A DNA stretch of 64,000 nt from Erodium maritimum. Taxonomy: Eukaryota > Streptophyta > Magnoliopsida > Geraniales > Geraniaceae. Positions within the stretch are counted from its first letter, which is position 1; each line of letters begins with the position of its first letter. The notes beneath the pieces are model-generated. The model was not told where the DNA came from. It searched no databases and worked only from the letters and a program-made list of their open reading frames with translations. Positions 44,857 through 56,438 of the stretch are shown piece after piece. Both the position numbers and the translations under genes were made by a program. Where the stretch lies: assembly GCA_963921825.1 (NCBI GenBank), contig OY997589.1, positions 2,356,001 through 2,420,000 on the forward strand. The letters are read 5' to 3'.

Positions 44857-45560
44857 CTACTTCGTATGCATTTTAAAATTTCTAGAAGCTAACTTTGAAT
44901 GTTGATATCATTACTATTTATTGAGAGGCTCTTTGAAATAAATACAATGATGATATTTCGATACTTAATTAGGTTTATTCAGTCACTTATTAAATCAAAT
45001 AAGACTTTTTAATATCTACTCTATTACCTTTCATTTAATACAAGTGACCCGAATTTTGATTAGCATATTAAAAATCCTAACTCTATTCATTCATGTAACC
45101 ATATACATTGGTGATATAAATTCCTCGATACGTATATATATATATATTTCTTCGAGGATAATTGTTAAAATATTTTTAAAAAAAACTTACAGTTTTCCTG
45201 TCAAAAATTACCAAACTATAAATATAAGTTAAAATTTGATATATCTTAAAGGTTGTAGAAGGGGATAATTCTAAAATATTTATTAAATTATATGTGTAGG
45301 ATTTGTATCAAATAGAAATCGCATTTTATCGTACTAGTTAAGAATTAATGATAGTCGTCGGATTCGCATGATTAAAGGCCTAGATGTTGCTTTCTCGTTG
45401 ACAGTTATTGTAACGCATACAGACCACGATTAATAAGGAGTCCATCTTGACCAATGCAAGGGTAAGTCGGGAACAATGTCTTGAGGCTCGAAATAAAAAA
45501 GGAGGAGAAATGAATTTGCCTAAAATCGGAAAAGGTGGTTATCAATGTTGGTGGGGCTTT
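44857..45560. other. Gene-free spacer
   Basis: AT-rich with a TATATATATATATA tract near 45135. Nothing coding. Confidence 0.4.
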
Positions 45561-46150
45561 TTTTTATCAACAAAGCAGTATATGAAAGCACAACCTTTTC
45601 AGAGAATGAAATAGAAAGGCACCGAAACCGAAAAGATGGCATGGTTCGAAAATTCTGAGAACCGAACTATTTTCGGCTCAACAGAATGAACCAAAGGACT
45701 GAACAAGATCAGTCACTAACCCCCCACCAAACACAAACAAACCAAATACAAGAAAGAGAGCATTCATGTGTAAGGAACCTCAGCTACCCAACACGGGTGT
45801 AAACCTAACAATAAAGGTCTAGAACCCAGATTTTACAACCATAAAACACACAAGACTAAAAAGGTCTATAACCTGAATTTTCCAAACATGAAGCCCGAAA
45901 AGAACTTATAACTACTCATAAACTCTGCCTAAAACTGAAAAAGCACCCTGTCTCATTAGGACCATCAAAAGATGGTGACTAACAAGCCGGCGGCCAACAC
46001 CGCAAACGACAGAGACAGAATCAGTGGGCGAAGCCCACCAAAAATCACTGAACCCTGAAACGAATCTGAAGGATATCTACCAAGATAAGTACAAGACTCG
46101 TCTACAAGAATCATCGAAGGAACGTACATGGCATTCGAAATTACGCAATG
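45561..46150 (-). mobile_element. Possible leftward retroposon (poly(T) end at 45561)
   Basis: Read on the minus strand, the block ends TATACTGCTTTGTTGATAAAAAAAA, like the 3' end of a LINE or processed transcript. I find no protein motif in it and no target duplication, so the element class and the right border are guesses. Confidence 0.3.
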
Positions 46151-46886
46151 CCTAGTCTTTATGGGCTACTAAAAAAGGTATGTTTTATGGACTACAGACG
46201 TGAACACTAAAACTGTAAGATAAACGATTGGAACAAATGAAAAAGTATCAATAGATTGTTCCACTAGGTTCTTTGAACGTGGGGTTGTCGTAACAGTTGA
46301 AACCACCTCGGACATAATCACAAGAAAAAGAGAATTAGAGTTTGGCAGACCCGCTTTCAAAATTCTGGTTAAGCAAAATTAGACCGTACAATATTCTTGG
46401 GGGCCAACGTCAATCGTCCTCCTCATATGTGTATGACGGCTCGTTATGTAAAATATTGTTGGGCTTAGACCTAGACGAAGGCCTTCGTTCATATACTTGG
46501 TAGAGTCGATGCCTCCATTGAGTAGGTAGATGGGGAGTTCTTACCGATTACCTACTAACCTTTGAAGTTCTCATGAACGAGGAGGAGAGGATGATCACCC
46601 CTCACATATGACATCAATAATACATTAATGCTTATTGAGATTATCCACCCTCAACAATATATTGTGAAGTAACCCCTCCATTCTCTAGATTCTCAACACT
46701 TCATTGATTATGTCATTATGAAGCGTTACAAATGACATAATAAAACGTTTAATTTATTTTAAAATAGTATATATAATCTATTAAGCTAAGCCTCTACTTT
46801 TGGTACTTAGTTGTCATTTCTTTTTGTTCTTTTAACACCTCAAATTTTCAAATACACGTCAACTAATTTTGTTTTATACAAAAAAA
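46151..46886. other. Gene-free spacer
   Basis: Nothing supportable. Confidence 0.35.
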
Positions 46887-47240
46887 GGATAATTTTATTT
46901 TAGTACCCTAAAACTTTCGGATTTCGTTTTTAGTACCCTAAATGTTTTTTTGTTCCACTTCAGTACCCTAAATCTTTGTTTATTCCAGTTTAGCACCCAA
47001 TGTCTGATTTTCCATCAATTTTTGGATGAAAAAACGTCATGTTCCTTGCACATGACCATATCTTTTATAATAATACCAAAACTACCCTTCGGTAGTTTAA
47101 ACAAATTGAATTTTTGAAAAATAAAAATGATTTACTAAACTGGAATAATCAAATATTTAGGGTACTGAAGTGACACAAAAAACATTTAGGGTACTAAAAA
47201 CGAAATCCGAAAATTTTAGAGTACTAAAATGGAATTATCC
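46887..47240. mobile_element. Palindromic MITE with triplicated AGTACCCTAAA motif in each arm
   Basis: Ends GGATAATTTTATTTTAGTAC and its counterpart GGAATTATCC. Each arm holds repeated AGTACCCTAAA / TTTAGGGTACT words (46918, 46937, 46965; 47158, 47189). The flanks are ACAAAAAAA and CAAAAAAAA. The centre is about 80 bases. Confidence 0.82.
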
Positions 47241-48300
47241 CAAAAAAAAAACTATTGAGTACAAAGAAATTCGTCACTTTAAGCTCTAATACGATATTGA
47301 TGAACTTTTAAATACATGCATTGTCAAGTCAACTCACAAATTGGGTCACGGTCAACTCTCCATATACTCTAATATATATATTATACATATATGCATGTGT
47401 GCTTTACGTAAACGTGTTGTGTTACGCATAAACTAGTGCATGCATGTGCACATGCTCCAACGTCACTTTAATGGCAACTTACTTTTCTTGTAACAAAATC
47501 ATCCAAAGTTTCATTCTCGACTGATTATTATGTAAGTCGATGATAAAAGTTTCATTTTCGACTTATTTATTAATAAGTCGCTAATGAAACTTTCAATACC
47601 GATCCGATATGTAAAAATGAAAACAACTAAAAATTATATGATATCATATCAAAAACAAACAGAGTTAAAACATCGAACTGATAAGCGATATCATAAATTT
47701 ATTATATTAGACAACATATAAAATCGATACGAAATTTATTTTACATCGAACATGAGGTATAAATCATACCTCCCCATAAAACTTCAACTTCATTGATTGG
47801 GTGTACTAACATTTATAATCAAGTTCTTTACTTGATCAACTATTTAAAAACCATACTTAACAACAAAATTTCAATCTCATTGATTGAGTGTACTAACTTT
47901 AATAGCTAGCTATCTCTTTAGATGATCAACTATTTAAAAATATCAATGTGATGTATAAAGTCCACCTTCAAATATTGTATTTGTGCTTTATTATAGAATT
48001 ACAATAAATGGAATATAGAGAAAATTATACAATAAATATGCCTTCAACCATAAATAATTAAATATACAACCAACCCCTCTAGGGCTCTTTGGCACCGTCC
48101 ATCATACCTACCTTCTCTCTCACACAAGAAAAATTAACTTCAAAATAGTTCATTTACACTAGCTTGTTAGGAATTTTAGATCACATTTTTTCTCAGATCA
48201 CATTTATAAAAACCAGAAAAGTGTTGAAATAATATGGATACTATTTTAATTTCTAAGTACAGAATGCTGAAGTATAAGTTTCGTATAAGAACTGGTTTGA
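47241..48300. repeat. Spacer with a tandem duplication at 47775-47945
   Basis: TTCATTGATTGGGTGTACTAAC...GATCAACTATTTAAAAA (47787-47850) recurs as CTCATTGATTGAGTGTACTAAC...GATCAACTATTTAAAAA (47876-47940). The rest is AT-rich without genes. Confidence 0.6.
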
Positions 48301-48507
48301 CTCACGACCTGTTTGTCACCTCCATCCTGTGGTCTTCGGCCCATATGCAGATATGTCACGTACGAGGCCCGCACGTGAGGGAGAGTGTTGAAGTGTGTGG
48401 ATAAATTGATACATTGATATACATTTTGATGACTCTACTCATCAGTTCGAGCTTTTAGTTTGGATTTGGGCTTTAACATGAAAGTATCAGATGTGACGTG
48501 GGACAAC
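48301..48507 (+). mobile_element. TRIM-like LTR remnant, rightward
   Basis: A purine tract GTGAGGGAGAG is followed by an LTR-like unit TGTTGAAGTGTG...GGGCTTTAACA (48386-48478) and then a decayed primer-binding site (TGAAAGTATCAGAT). It is a diverged relative, in opposite orientation, of the unit at 48605-48716. Confidence 0.6.
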
Positions 48508-48716
48508 ATTTTAACTCTCCCTCTTACGTACGGGCCTCGCACGTGTCACATTCGGACATCAAGTGGAAGTTCATTAACACAGGCACAAACCAGCTCTGAT
48601 ATCATGTTAAAATCATATCCAACCTAAAAATTCGGACTAATGGGCAGAAACATAAAGATGTAGATCAATGGAACAATTTATTCACATATTTTAGATGTGG
48701 GATACATACATCAACA
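48508..48716 (-). mobile_element. TRIM-like LTR remnant, leftward
   Basis: On the minus strand an LTR-like unit TGTTGATGTATG...GATTTTAACA (48716-48605) is followed at once by TGATATCAGAGC (48604-48593), a near-match to the tRNA-Met primer site. The internal part ends with a GTAAGAGGGAGAG purine tract at about 48520. It is shorter than the element at 29617 and unrelated in LTR sequence. Confidence 0.6.
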
Positions 48717-49335
48717 CAATTTTCTAAATAAATATATATAATACATAAAAAAAGACGTATCTGATCCAAAATAAAGTATTCATAAATTTGCCTCATCAAA
48801 GTCGTTCATCATACCTACCCTAAAAGATTTTATTGGTATATGCAAATTCCATAGAGTTTGTTTTATATAATGTGAATGAATTCATGATAAATTATTTTGA
48901 ACAACTAGCTATTTATTTTGCAACTGAAAATTGTTGAATTCTCCTTCTAGCATGTCCCGAATAATAATAGTAATTTTTTGAATAAAATCAGGCATATATA
49001 ATAATTAAATTCATCTGGACAATAATATTAGTTTGGAAACATCGAATATCAAATACATTATAAGAAATAGGGGAAAAAAGAGTCATTATTGAATTCATCT
49101 AATTTACAACCTTCAAATTCCAATACAAAAATCACTTTTTATAACGAGAAGTGCAATTTTATTAAAATTTGAAATCAACTACAAACGAGTGCATTAGGAT
49201 TATCGTTCCCGGACTACTAAAGAAAAAACATACGTATAACATAATTGGTCGCAATTCTTTTAACAATATAACTGTTATTAAAAGTATTGAAACGCCACAT
49301 AGGCATGAAGGAAAGGTGGGGGTTGGAAAACGAAA
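48717..49335. other. Gene-free spacer
   Basis: AT-rich, nothing supportable. Confidence 0.4.
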
Positions 49336-49563
49336 CTAAAAGTCCTGCATAAGGTAGTACCTAAATGCTGCATCTAGGGGGCGAAACGACCGAACTTGAA
49401 CTGCATCTATTATAGGAGGCATGGTTTTCACCATTGGACCCCTCCTGGAGCCAATCCCTGAAACCAGAGGATCCAAAACACCCTTCCTAACGAAGCTGTT
49501 TATCAGCTCTAGCTGATTATCTCGAGGTTTATCAACAGATCCCTTCTTCAATCCCGCTACTAC
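49336..49563 (-). pseudogene. Unrecognised exon-like fragment
   Basis: Read leftward, a possible acceptor TGGTAG at about 49563 is followed by an open frame of about 72 codons. It includes KGSVDKPRDNQLELINSF, GVLDPLVSGIGSRRGP and DAVQVRSFRPLDAAFRYYL and ends in a stop. Base composition and absence of low complexity are like real coding sequence, unlike the surrounding AT-rich DNA. I do not recognise the family, and no partner exon is visible nearby. It may be a captured or orphaned last exon. Confidence 0.3.
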
Positions 49564-49893
49564 CAAAGAAATATAAATATTTTTACGTGTTGTATTCAAA
49601 ATAAATAATTTTATTGAAATTCACGAAATAATAATAAATCTAAGAAGAAAAAAAAGCATGTGAGTAAAGTAAAGAATGTCTTTTGCATTTAAGGGAATAG
49701 AAAAATCGATGGCCACCCACAAAGTGGACCCCACATCCCGATACTGTGGTGACTACGTGGCAGAATCGTGGTGGGTCGATCCCAGATCTAGCATCAATTA
49801 ATTAAAATAAAAATTAATTTATACACAAAAATAGAGAAATAGTAAAAATTTAAATAACGATCGATAATTTAAAAGAGCAAAAATCGAGAGGCA

Positions 49894-49905
49894 TATTTAT
49901 AAATA
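49894..49905 (+). promoter_or_regulatory. TATA box of RHM1
   Basis: TATTTATAAATA lies about 30 bases ahead of a CTCACAGATCTCTTCC leader, a good TATA-to-start spacing. Confidence 0.65.
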
Positions 49906-49929
49906 GCCCAAAGGAACCCAACACAGCTC

Positions 49930-50061
49930 CTCACAGATCTCTTCCTTGTTTCTCTGTGTATCTTCGTATGATCGTCGCTTTCGTCAACCCGCAGTGAAAC
50001 CGCTTTGACTCAGTCGAAGATACTTAGATTCTGTCACAGAAGCTTCTCCTTTTTCTCACCT
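49930..50061 (+). other. 5'UTR exon of RHM1
   Basis: A CT-rich leader ending in the strong donor CTCACCT|GTAAGTCC. It joins an acceptor at 51565 (TTTAAGCAG|TTTCGAT), only 7 bases ahead of the start codon. The start position at 49930 is estimated from the TATA box. Confidence 0.6.
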
Positions 50062-50532
50062 GTAAGTCCTTTTGATCGTCTCTGGCTATGTAATTTTCAT
50101 TTCTACTGTAGTTTCAACGATGAATTCGTAAGCTTTCGCGTGATTTCGGTTCTGGGTCGCTCGGAAAACCGAAGATTTTCGTGCCCAGATCTGTTTTCTC
50201 AACTGGGTTTGTGGTGTTGTTGTCTGATTTGGGTGGTGTGGTCTCAATGTCGTCTATATTGATTGTGTGTGGTTGTGATTCTAATTGCAATGCTGGGTTT
50301 CTTCAGGCTTATTGTTTGATGGGGTTTTGAGATCTCGTTTGGTTTAGTTTCATTCTCTGCAGATCTGTTGGGTATGAAATTGAATTTATTGCATTTATGA
50401 TGTTTTTGAGAGGATTGGGGAAGTGGGAGATTTTGGTAAAGGTTTGATTTGGAGTGAGTTTAGTGAAGAAATCCCTTGGCTAATCACAACCTTGCAATAC
50501 AATTATTCATGTTATTATGTGTGTGTTTTATA

Positions 50533-50729
50533 GGAAAAAAACGTTATTTATCAGTAACACGATGGCACATTTTCTCACATATCAGTGGTTTTTTGGGGAC
50601 AAAATGAATGGAATCAGTGTTTTTTTGATGAATAACGAAAGGTGATAATGTGTTACTGATTACCCATCACCTATATGATGTGTTTTCGAGGATTAAAGAT
50701 CATTGAGGGTATGTTAATAACGTTACCCC
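50533..50729. mobile_element. MITE in the RHM1 leader intron
   Basis: GGAAAAAAACGTTATTTATCAG on the left pairs with GTTAATAACGTTACCCC on the right. It shares GATGAATAACGAAAGGTGA and ATGTGTTACTGAT with the element in GAUT15 intron 3 (63234). Confidence 0.7.
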
Positions 50730-50819
50730 TTTTGTGTAGACAAAAAATAATCAGTTCATCACCATATTGAGTGCCTGATATCCTACCTAATTTTTGAAAG
50801 ATAATCATTTGACTTTTAG

Positions 50820-51200
50820 CTTGCCTAATTCGCAGTACTGTTAGGTTCAATATAATTGCTCCTTTAAAAAGGATATTACTTGTACTTTGCGAAAGTACTC
50901 AACCTTCTTAATCGATGTTAAAGCTCCTTGTTTTGAATAACGACGTGTTTATCTTTGATGAACTGTCGGGTTCGATATAATTGCTCCATTAAGAAAGAAT
51001 GTTACTTGTACTCCTCAAAAGTACTCAACCTTTTGAATTGATGTTAATGTTCTCTGTTTTGGATGATGATGATGATGTGTTTAGCTTTGGTTAAGCAATA
51101 CTAGTTCCGTCTCAAAATAAATGTCCAAATTATTCGATTTACTTGCTTTGGAAATAAGTTTCACTCCCACCTTTTGTGGATGAATTATGTGGGGTGGATT
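50820..51200. repeat. Tandem duplication and Stowaway-like fragment in the RHM1 leader intron
   Basis: A unit of about 125 bases with ATATAATTGCTCC and AAAGTACTCAACCTT occurs twice (about 50838-50960 and 50962-51085). Next, TTCCGTCTCAAAATAAATGT (51103) matches the CTCCCTCCGTCCCAAAATAA-type terminus of many plant MITEs; its partner end is not clear. A weaker duplication (TGGAAAGT...CATCTTTG) follows to 51380. Confidence 0.55.
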
Positions 51201-51396
51201 ACCGATATTATGTAGCGTTTTAATTAGTTATTACCACTTGTGTGTTAATACATGTGGAAAGTTGAGTAATGATGCTGCATCTTTGCTAAAAGTCAAAATA
51301 CTACAATTATTTGTGTTTTTTTTTGTAAATGTGGAAAGTCAAACACTAATCCTATATCTTTGTTGAAAGTCTAATATTACATTTGTGTAAATTGTA

Positions 51397-51475
51397 GGGG
51401 TAAAATCATCATTTTTATACATATTGCAACAAAAAGACAAGTTGTGTGTACCTCAGGGTACTTTTTTGCAATTAT
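51397..51475. mobile_element. Right-end fragment of the GGGATAATTGCAAAAAAGTA MITE family (copy 6)
   Basis: GGGTAAAATCATCATTTT, GCAACAAAAAGACAAG and CCTCAGGGTACTTTTTTGC match the right arm of the copy at 40427. It ends 98 bases ahead of the RHM1 start codon, within the leader intron. Confidence 0.75.
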
Positions 51476-51572
51476 TGCTTGCATTATAAGATTTACTTGG
51501 GGACAAGTAGTGTGTTTTCAATTCCTACTAAATCAAGTTTGTGTTTCCACACTTTGTTTAAGCAGTTTCGAT

Positions 51573-54225
51573 ATGGCCGGATACCAACCCAAGAACATCC
51601 TCATCACCGGAGCAGCAGGCTTCATCGCATCCCATGTCTGCAACCGACTCATCAGGAACTACCCAGAGTACAACATCGTCGTCCTAGACAAGATGGACTA
51701 TTGCTCAAACCTCAAGAACCTCAACCCCTCGAGGTCATGCCCAAACTTCAAGTTCATCAAAGGAGACATTGCTAGCGCAGACCTTGTCAACTTCATCCTC
51801 ATCACCGAGAACATCGACACAATCATGCACTTTGCTGCCCAAACCCATGTCGACAACTCCTTTGGCAACAGCTTCGAGTTCACCAAAAACAACATCTATG
51901 GCACCCACGTCCTGCTCGAGGCCTGCAAGGTCACGCGCCAAATCAAGAGGTTCATTCATGTCAGCACGGACGAGGTCTATGGAGAGACTGAGGAAGATGC
52001 TGTTGTGGGAAACCACGAGGCCTCACAGCTTCTACCAACGAATCCATACTCTGCAACGAAAGCTGGAGCTGAAATGCTTGTCATGGCCTACGGGCGATCC
52101 TATGGATTGCCCGTGATCACAACCAGAGGGAACAATGTGTACGGGCCAAACCAGTTTCCTGAAAAGATGATTCCTAAGTTTCTCCTCCTGGCCATGAAGG
52201 GAAGGCCTCTGCCTATCCATGGGGATGGATCGAATGTTCGGAGTTATCTCTACTGTGAAGATGTTGCTGAGGCCTTCGAGACCATCCTGCACAAGGGTGA
52301 AGTGGGTCATGTTTACAACATCGGGACAAAGAAGGAGAGGAGAGTTATCGATGTTGCCAGAGACATCTGCAAGCTTTTCTCTCTGAACCCAGATGAGCAA
52401 ATCAAGTTTGTAGACAACCGGCCTTTCAATGATCAGAGGTACTTCCTGGATGATCAGAAACTCAAGAGCTTGGGCTGGTCTGAGCGCACCGGTTGGGAAG
52501 AAGGCCTGAAGAAGACCATGGAATGGTATGTGAAGAACCCTGACTGGTGGGGCGATGTCTCTGGAGCTCTGCTTCCTCACCCGAGAATGCTGATGGTTCC
52601 CGGTAATGAAGTCAATGTCCAAGACCTGCGCGAGTCTGTTTCTCCCAATGCAGCAGCAACCAATCCCGCCCAGAAGCAAATGCTGGTTCCCACTAAGAAC
52701 AAATCACCGGGTCTGAAGTTCTTGATCTATGGCAAGACAGGATGGATTGGCGGGCTTCTGGGGAAGATCTGCGAGAAGCAGGGGATTGCATATGAATATG
52801 GGAAAGGTCGCTTGCAGGAGCGTGCTCACTTGTTGGAAGATATTCGGAGTGTCAAGCCAACACATGTCTTCAATGCTGCTGGGATTACTGGTAGGCCTAA
52901 TGTGGATTGGTGTGAGTCTCACAGGCCAGAGACAATTCGGGCCAATGTTGTTGGCACCTTGACTCTGGCTGATGTATGCAGAGATCACGGGCTGTTGATG
53001 ATTAACTTTGCTACTGGTTGTATTTTCGAGTATGATGCTAAACATCCCGTGGGGTCTGGAATCGGGTTTAAGGAGGAAGACTCACCCAATTTCACTGGCT
53101 CTTTCTACTCCAAAACCAAAGCTATGGTAATTTCTTCCATCCTTCTTTCAATATTGCTTTTTTGTTATATATGGTTGATTGCAGATAGTTATTGTGTGTT
53201 ATAACAACCAGACTTTAGTGTGTTATTTACGGGTACCGTAACTTTCAAAAAATGCCGAAAATACCCTTGACCCTGATCTCGAAAAATACCATTTTTTCAC
53301 CTTTTTAATAGTTTTATCTCTTAAGGAGTCCTTTTACATCTACTCAACCATTTTCTACATTTGATCAGGATGTTTTTGGTAGCTATGAAGTCAGTTTTAA
53401 GTAAACGTTAATGACATTTTCGTCCTTTTATGAGCTATCTGCAATGTTCTTATACAGTTTAGGTAGTTGTAAATAGCGTTTTAAAGTTGGAGATAATTAT
53501 TACAAAAAACGGATAGTGCGCAATAGCTAATATTTTCTGATGCATAAACTTTAAAAAAAATTGCAGATAGGTCTTTTTTGCCGAAAGAATGACGAAAATA
53601 CCCTTGACCCTGATCTTAAAAATTACCATTTTTCGCCTTTCTAGTACTTTTCTTTTAGAAGGGTCATTTTACATATACACAACCGTTTTCTACATCTAAT
53701 CAAAATGTTTATGGTATATAAGAAATCTACCCTGCCCGATCCTTCTCTTGACATCGACTTGCTCCCCAGGTCGAGGAGCTCCTGAAAGAATACGACAACG
53801 TGTGCACCCTCAGGGCCCGGATGCCAATCTCCTCAGACCTCAGCAACCCGCGCAACTTCATTTCCAAGATCACAAAATACGACAAAGTAGTCGATATCCC
53901 CAACAGCATAACAGTCCTTGACGAGCTCCTCCCAATCTCCATCGAGATGGCCAAGAGGAACCTACGGGGGATATGGAACTTCACCAACCCCGGCGCAATT
54001 TCCCACAACGAGATCCTGGAGATGTACAAGACCTACATCAACCCCGATTTCAAGTGGACGAACTTCACCCTCGAGGAGCAGGCCAACGTGATCGTTGCCC
54101 CGAGGAGCAACAACGAGATGGACACGTCGAAGCTGAAGAAGGAGTTCCCCGAGCTCCTCTCGATCAAGGAGTCGCTAATCAAGTACGTGTTCGAGCCCAA
54201 TAAGGCCAAGAAAAGCTTTGCTTGA
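51573..54225 (+). CDS. RHM1: UDP-rhamnose synthase (trifunctional, RHM1-type)
   Basis: This cytosolic enzyme turns UDP-glucose into UDP-L-rhamnose, the donor for pectin (RG-I, RG-II) and flavonol glycosides. The exons are 51573-53126 and 53770-54225, giving 669 aa, exactly the Arabidopsis RHM1 length. The N-terminal half is the 4,6-dehydratase: GAAGFIA nucleotide-binding loop (13-19), STDEVYG and YSATK catalytic motifs. The C-terminal half (from about 385) is the bifunctional 3,5-epimerase/4-keto-reductase: GKTGWIGG loop and YSKTK, right at the exon junction. The start MAGYQPKNILITG is conserved. The frame extends upstream into the leader intron and a MITE fragment, but without a fitting ATG. 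All catalytic motifs are intact. Confidence 0.97.
53230..53720. repeat. Direct repeat inside the RHM1 coding intron
   Basis: A unit with GAAAATACCCTTGACCCTGATC, TTTTACAT and TTTTCTACAT occurs at about 53254-53400 and again at 53586-53715 in the same orientation. Divergence is moderate. No terminal inverted repeat is seen. Confidence 0.65.
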
Positions 54226-54522
54226 TGATGATCTTCAATGGTGAGTTTGATCTACTCTTGCTGCTTAGTTCTTTTTTTCATTATATATGGTTTAATTTAC
54301 CATGGTTTTTTTCACAATAATTGATACGGTGATTCTCCTACGTTGTATCTCTTTGTCTGCCTTGTGATGATCTTGGCTGAGTTTAGTATGTTCCTTAGAA
54401 TGTATCCTATGTTTCCGAGCTTGCGAGCTTTCGGATTTGTAATGTCCTATTGATAAATGTATGAAAGGGTTTTAACCTCTTTTTCGATTATGTTATGAGA
54501 TCAAGTTTTTGTTTGAGTTGTT
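54226..54522. other. RHM1 3' region
   Basis: 3'UTR-like sequence, T-rich. No further coding sequence. Confidence 0.45.
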
Positions 54523-55400
54523 TTTTTTCCTTATCGGAAATGAATAATATATTAACGAAGCAACAAATACAAAAAAGAACCCGACTATTCGAAAGAGTCG
54601 GGACTACAACAGACGTCAAAACAACACAACAAAAGAAACTAAATCATGTGATTTCTATGGGACTAGGAACCCTGCTACTATAACGAGTGATCAAGACTGC
54701 TTATATCTTTCTGAGACTCTTTTTCTCTAAGCTTTGTAGCGTACACATGAGCTCTCAGCAAACCTTGTTATAGTGTGGTTAATGCTCTTTTCTATACGAC
54801 CATAAACCAGTAAAGAGGAGAAGCCTGAATAGATATCTGGCTCAGGAGGGACACCCTTAAAGTCTACTTGAAGGGGTGGTGGTGACCGATCAGGAAGAGG
54901 AACAAGAGCCCGATCTGCCTCCCGCACCGCCTCTGTCTCCTGCTCCGCTCCACCTTCGTCTCCACCACCAGATTGCATAAAGCTCTCTCCAATTGCAGCC
55001 GTCTGTAGTGCACACATGGGAGTTCGAACATCAATTTCTCTCATCATGGAAGCTTTAGTCGACCCTTGTACATCAGTAGTGGCGCCGCAGTCTGCCCAGT
55101 CGTCGTTATCGTGCATCCTACCATTGACGGGGATCGACCTCGTCTCCTAGGCTTTGTCTCGTCTCTCCTGAGGCTTGTCTCGTCTCCCCGTCCATGTGTG
55201 CAGGTCTCCTCTCCGGTGTCGTCCCCAACGTCGCCAATAGTGTCGCCGCCTCTATCGCCATCAGCGTCGCCACCACCATCGTCACCACCTCATTCATCAT
55301 AAGATCTGCCATCTCCCTTGCATCCTCTACCACTAGAGTTACCACCGTCACATCCTCCTCCGTCGTCGGATCCGCCATCGCTACCTCATCCTCCACCTCT
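54523..55400 (-). mobile_element. LINE remnant, leftward (3' end at 54523)
   Basis: On the minus strand the block ends GTTGCTTCGTTAATATATTA...CCGATAAGG followed by eight A, a LINE-type tail. Upstream an open frame at 55116-54727 (MHDNDDWADCGATTDV start, acidic and proline-rich) and a preceding one at 55396-55118 could be pieces of an ORF1-like protein separated by a shift. No reverse transcriptase remains. The 5' border is uncertain. Confidence 0.45.
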
Positions 55401-55952
55401 TGCGATGCCTCTACTGTATGTCTTCTCCCTCAATCGATTGCCTATCACTTACGACCATCGGAGGCCCGACCAAGATCGGGGAGCACCCGATTAATCGAAG
55501 ACCCCGCGCAAAGACACCCAGGTCCCGTCCGCTGGATCTGGACCCTCACTCCTCCGCTCGGAGTCAGAGGAATTGGACTCCGCAACTAATCCTACTGGCC
55601 ACCGGTGTGAACTCGACGCACAAATCCCATCCGTTGGATCGAGACTCTGACACCCTCGAGGTGTGTGGGGACGCACATCTCACCCTACCGAGGTCTGTGT
55701 ATATCCGACATTCTTTATCCCCTATTTTCTGATGTTTTCTCTGGATGCTCGGTATCCCTTCAAACACTTCATATCAGATATCCTGAGCATTTTCAAATCG
55801 AGACAGGAACGAACCACGTGCCCCTTCCAAAACTACGACTCAAAACAGTATTCTCCTAAATTATCCATGGATTAATCGAGTCTTTGGTTATAGGGTTAGC
55901 GTCTGGTACCTACGCGTTAAAGACTTATATCTCATCTTTTATTTTCGTATGG
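55401..55952. other. Gene-free GC-richer spacer
   Basis: Overlapping short open frames without recognisable domains, perhaps the 5' part of the adjacent LINE remnant. Confidence 0.35.
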
Positions 55953-56438
55953 GGTTACTCCATGTCCTAATGGTCAACTTTCGAAAACTGTTAAATCCAA
56001 ACCCTATACTATTGAAATTGCCATGTAGTAACGGTCAATTAACTGAAATTGTCAACTGTTTCTAATTTTAAACGGACCTTAACTTGGCCAAGTGAAAAGT
56101 CGAGTTTACCCTCAAATATGTTCTTCCTTCGGACGTTAATTTGGCCTAACTTCATCTCTTCGTGACCTCATCTCTTCATCTCAGCTCTTCGAACTTCATC
56201 TCTTTGTGTCCGAGCTTCGAATTTCATCTCTTCGTGACCTCAGCTCGCCCAAGTTCCATTATAAAATGAGTCACGTGAGATGCACGTGATTCATTGTTAA
56301 CAGAAATAGTCAATTTAAACAGTACTTTTTGGTTTTTAATAATTCAGTTTTGAAATTCATTACTATTTGACAATTTTCCAAAACTTGAGTGCGGATTTGA
56401 CAATTAAGTGTAGTAGGGGGTTAGGACATGGAGTAACC
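55953..56438. mobile_element. MITE with GGTTACTCCATGTCCTAA ends
   Basis: GGTTACTCCATGTCCTAA at the left has its exact reverse complement TTAGGACATGGAGTAACC at the right. The interior has a run of CATCTCTTCGTGACCTCA-like units (about 56150-56245). No transposase. Confidence 0.72.

Noticed and set aside
52032..52679. Minus-strand frame inside RHM1
   Set aside because: Shadow of a highly conserved plus-strand coding exon.
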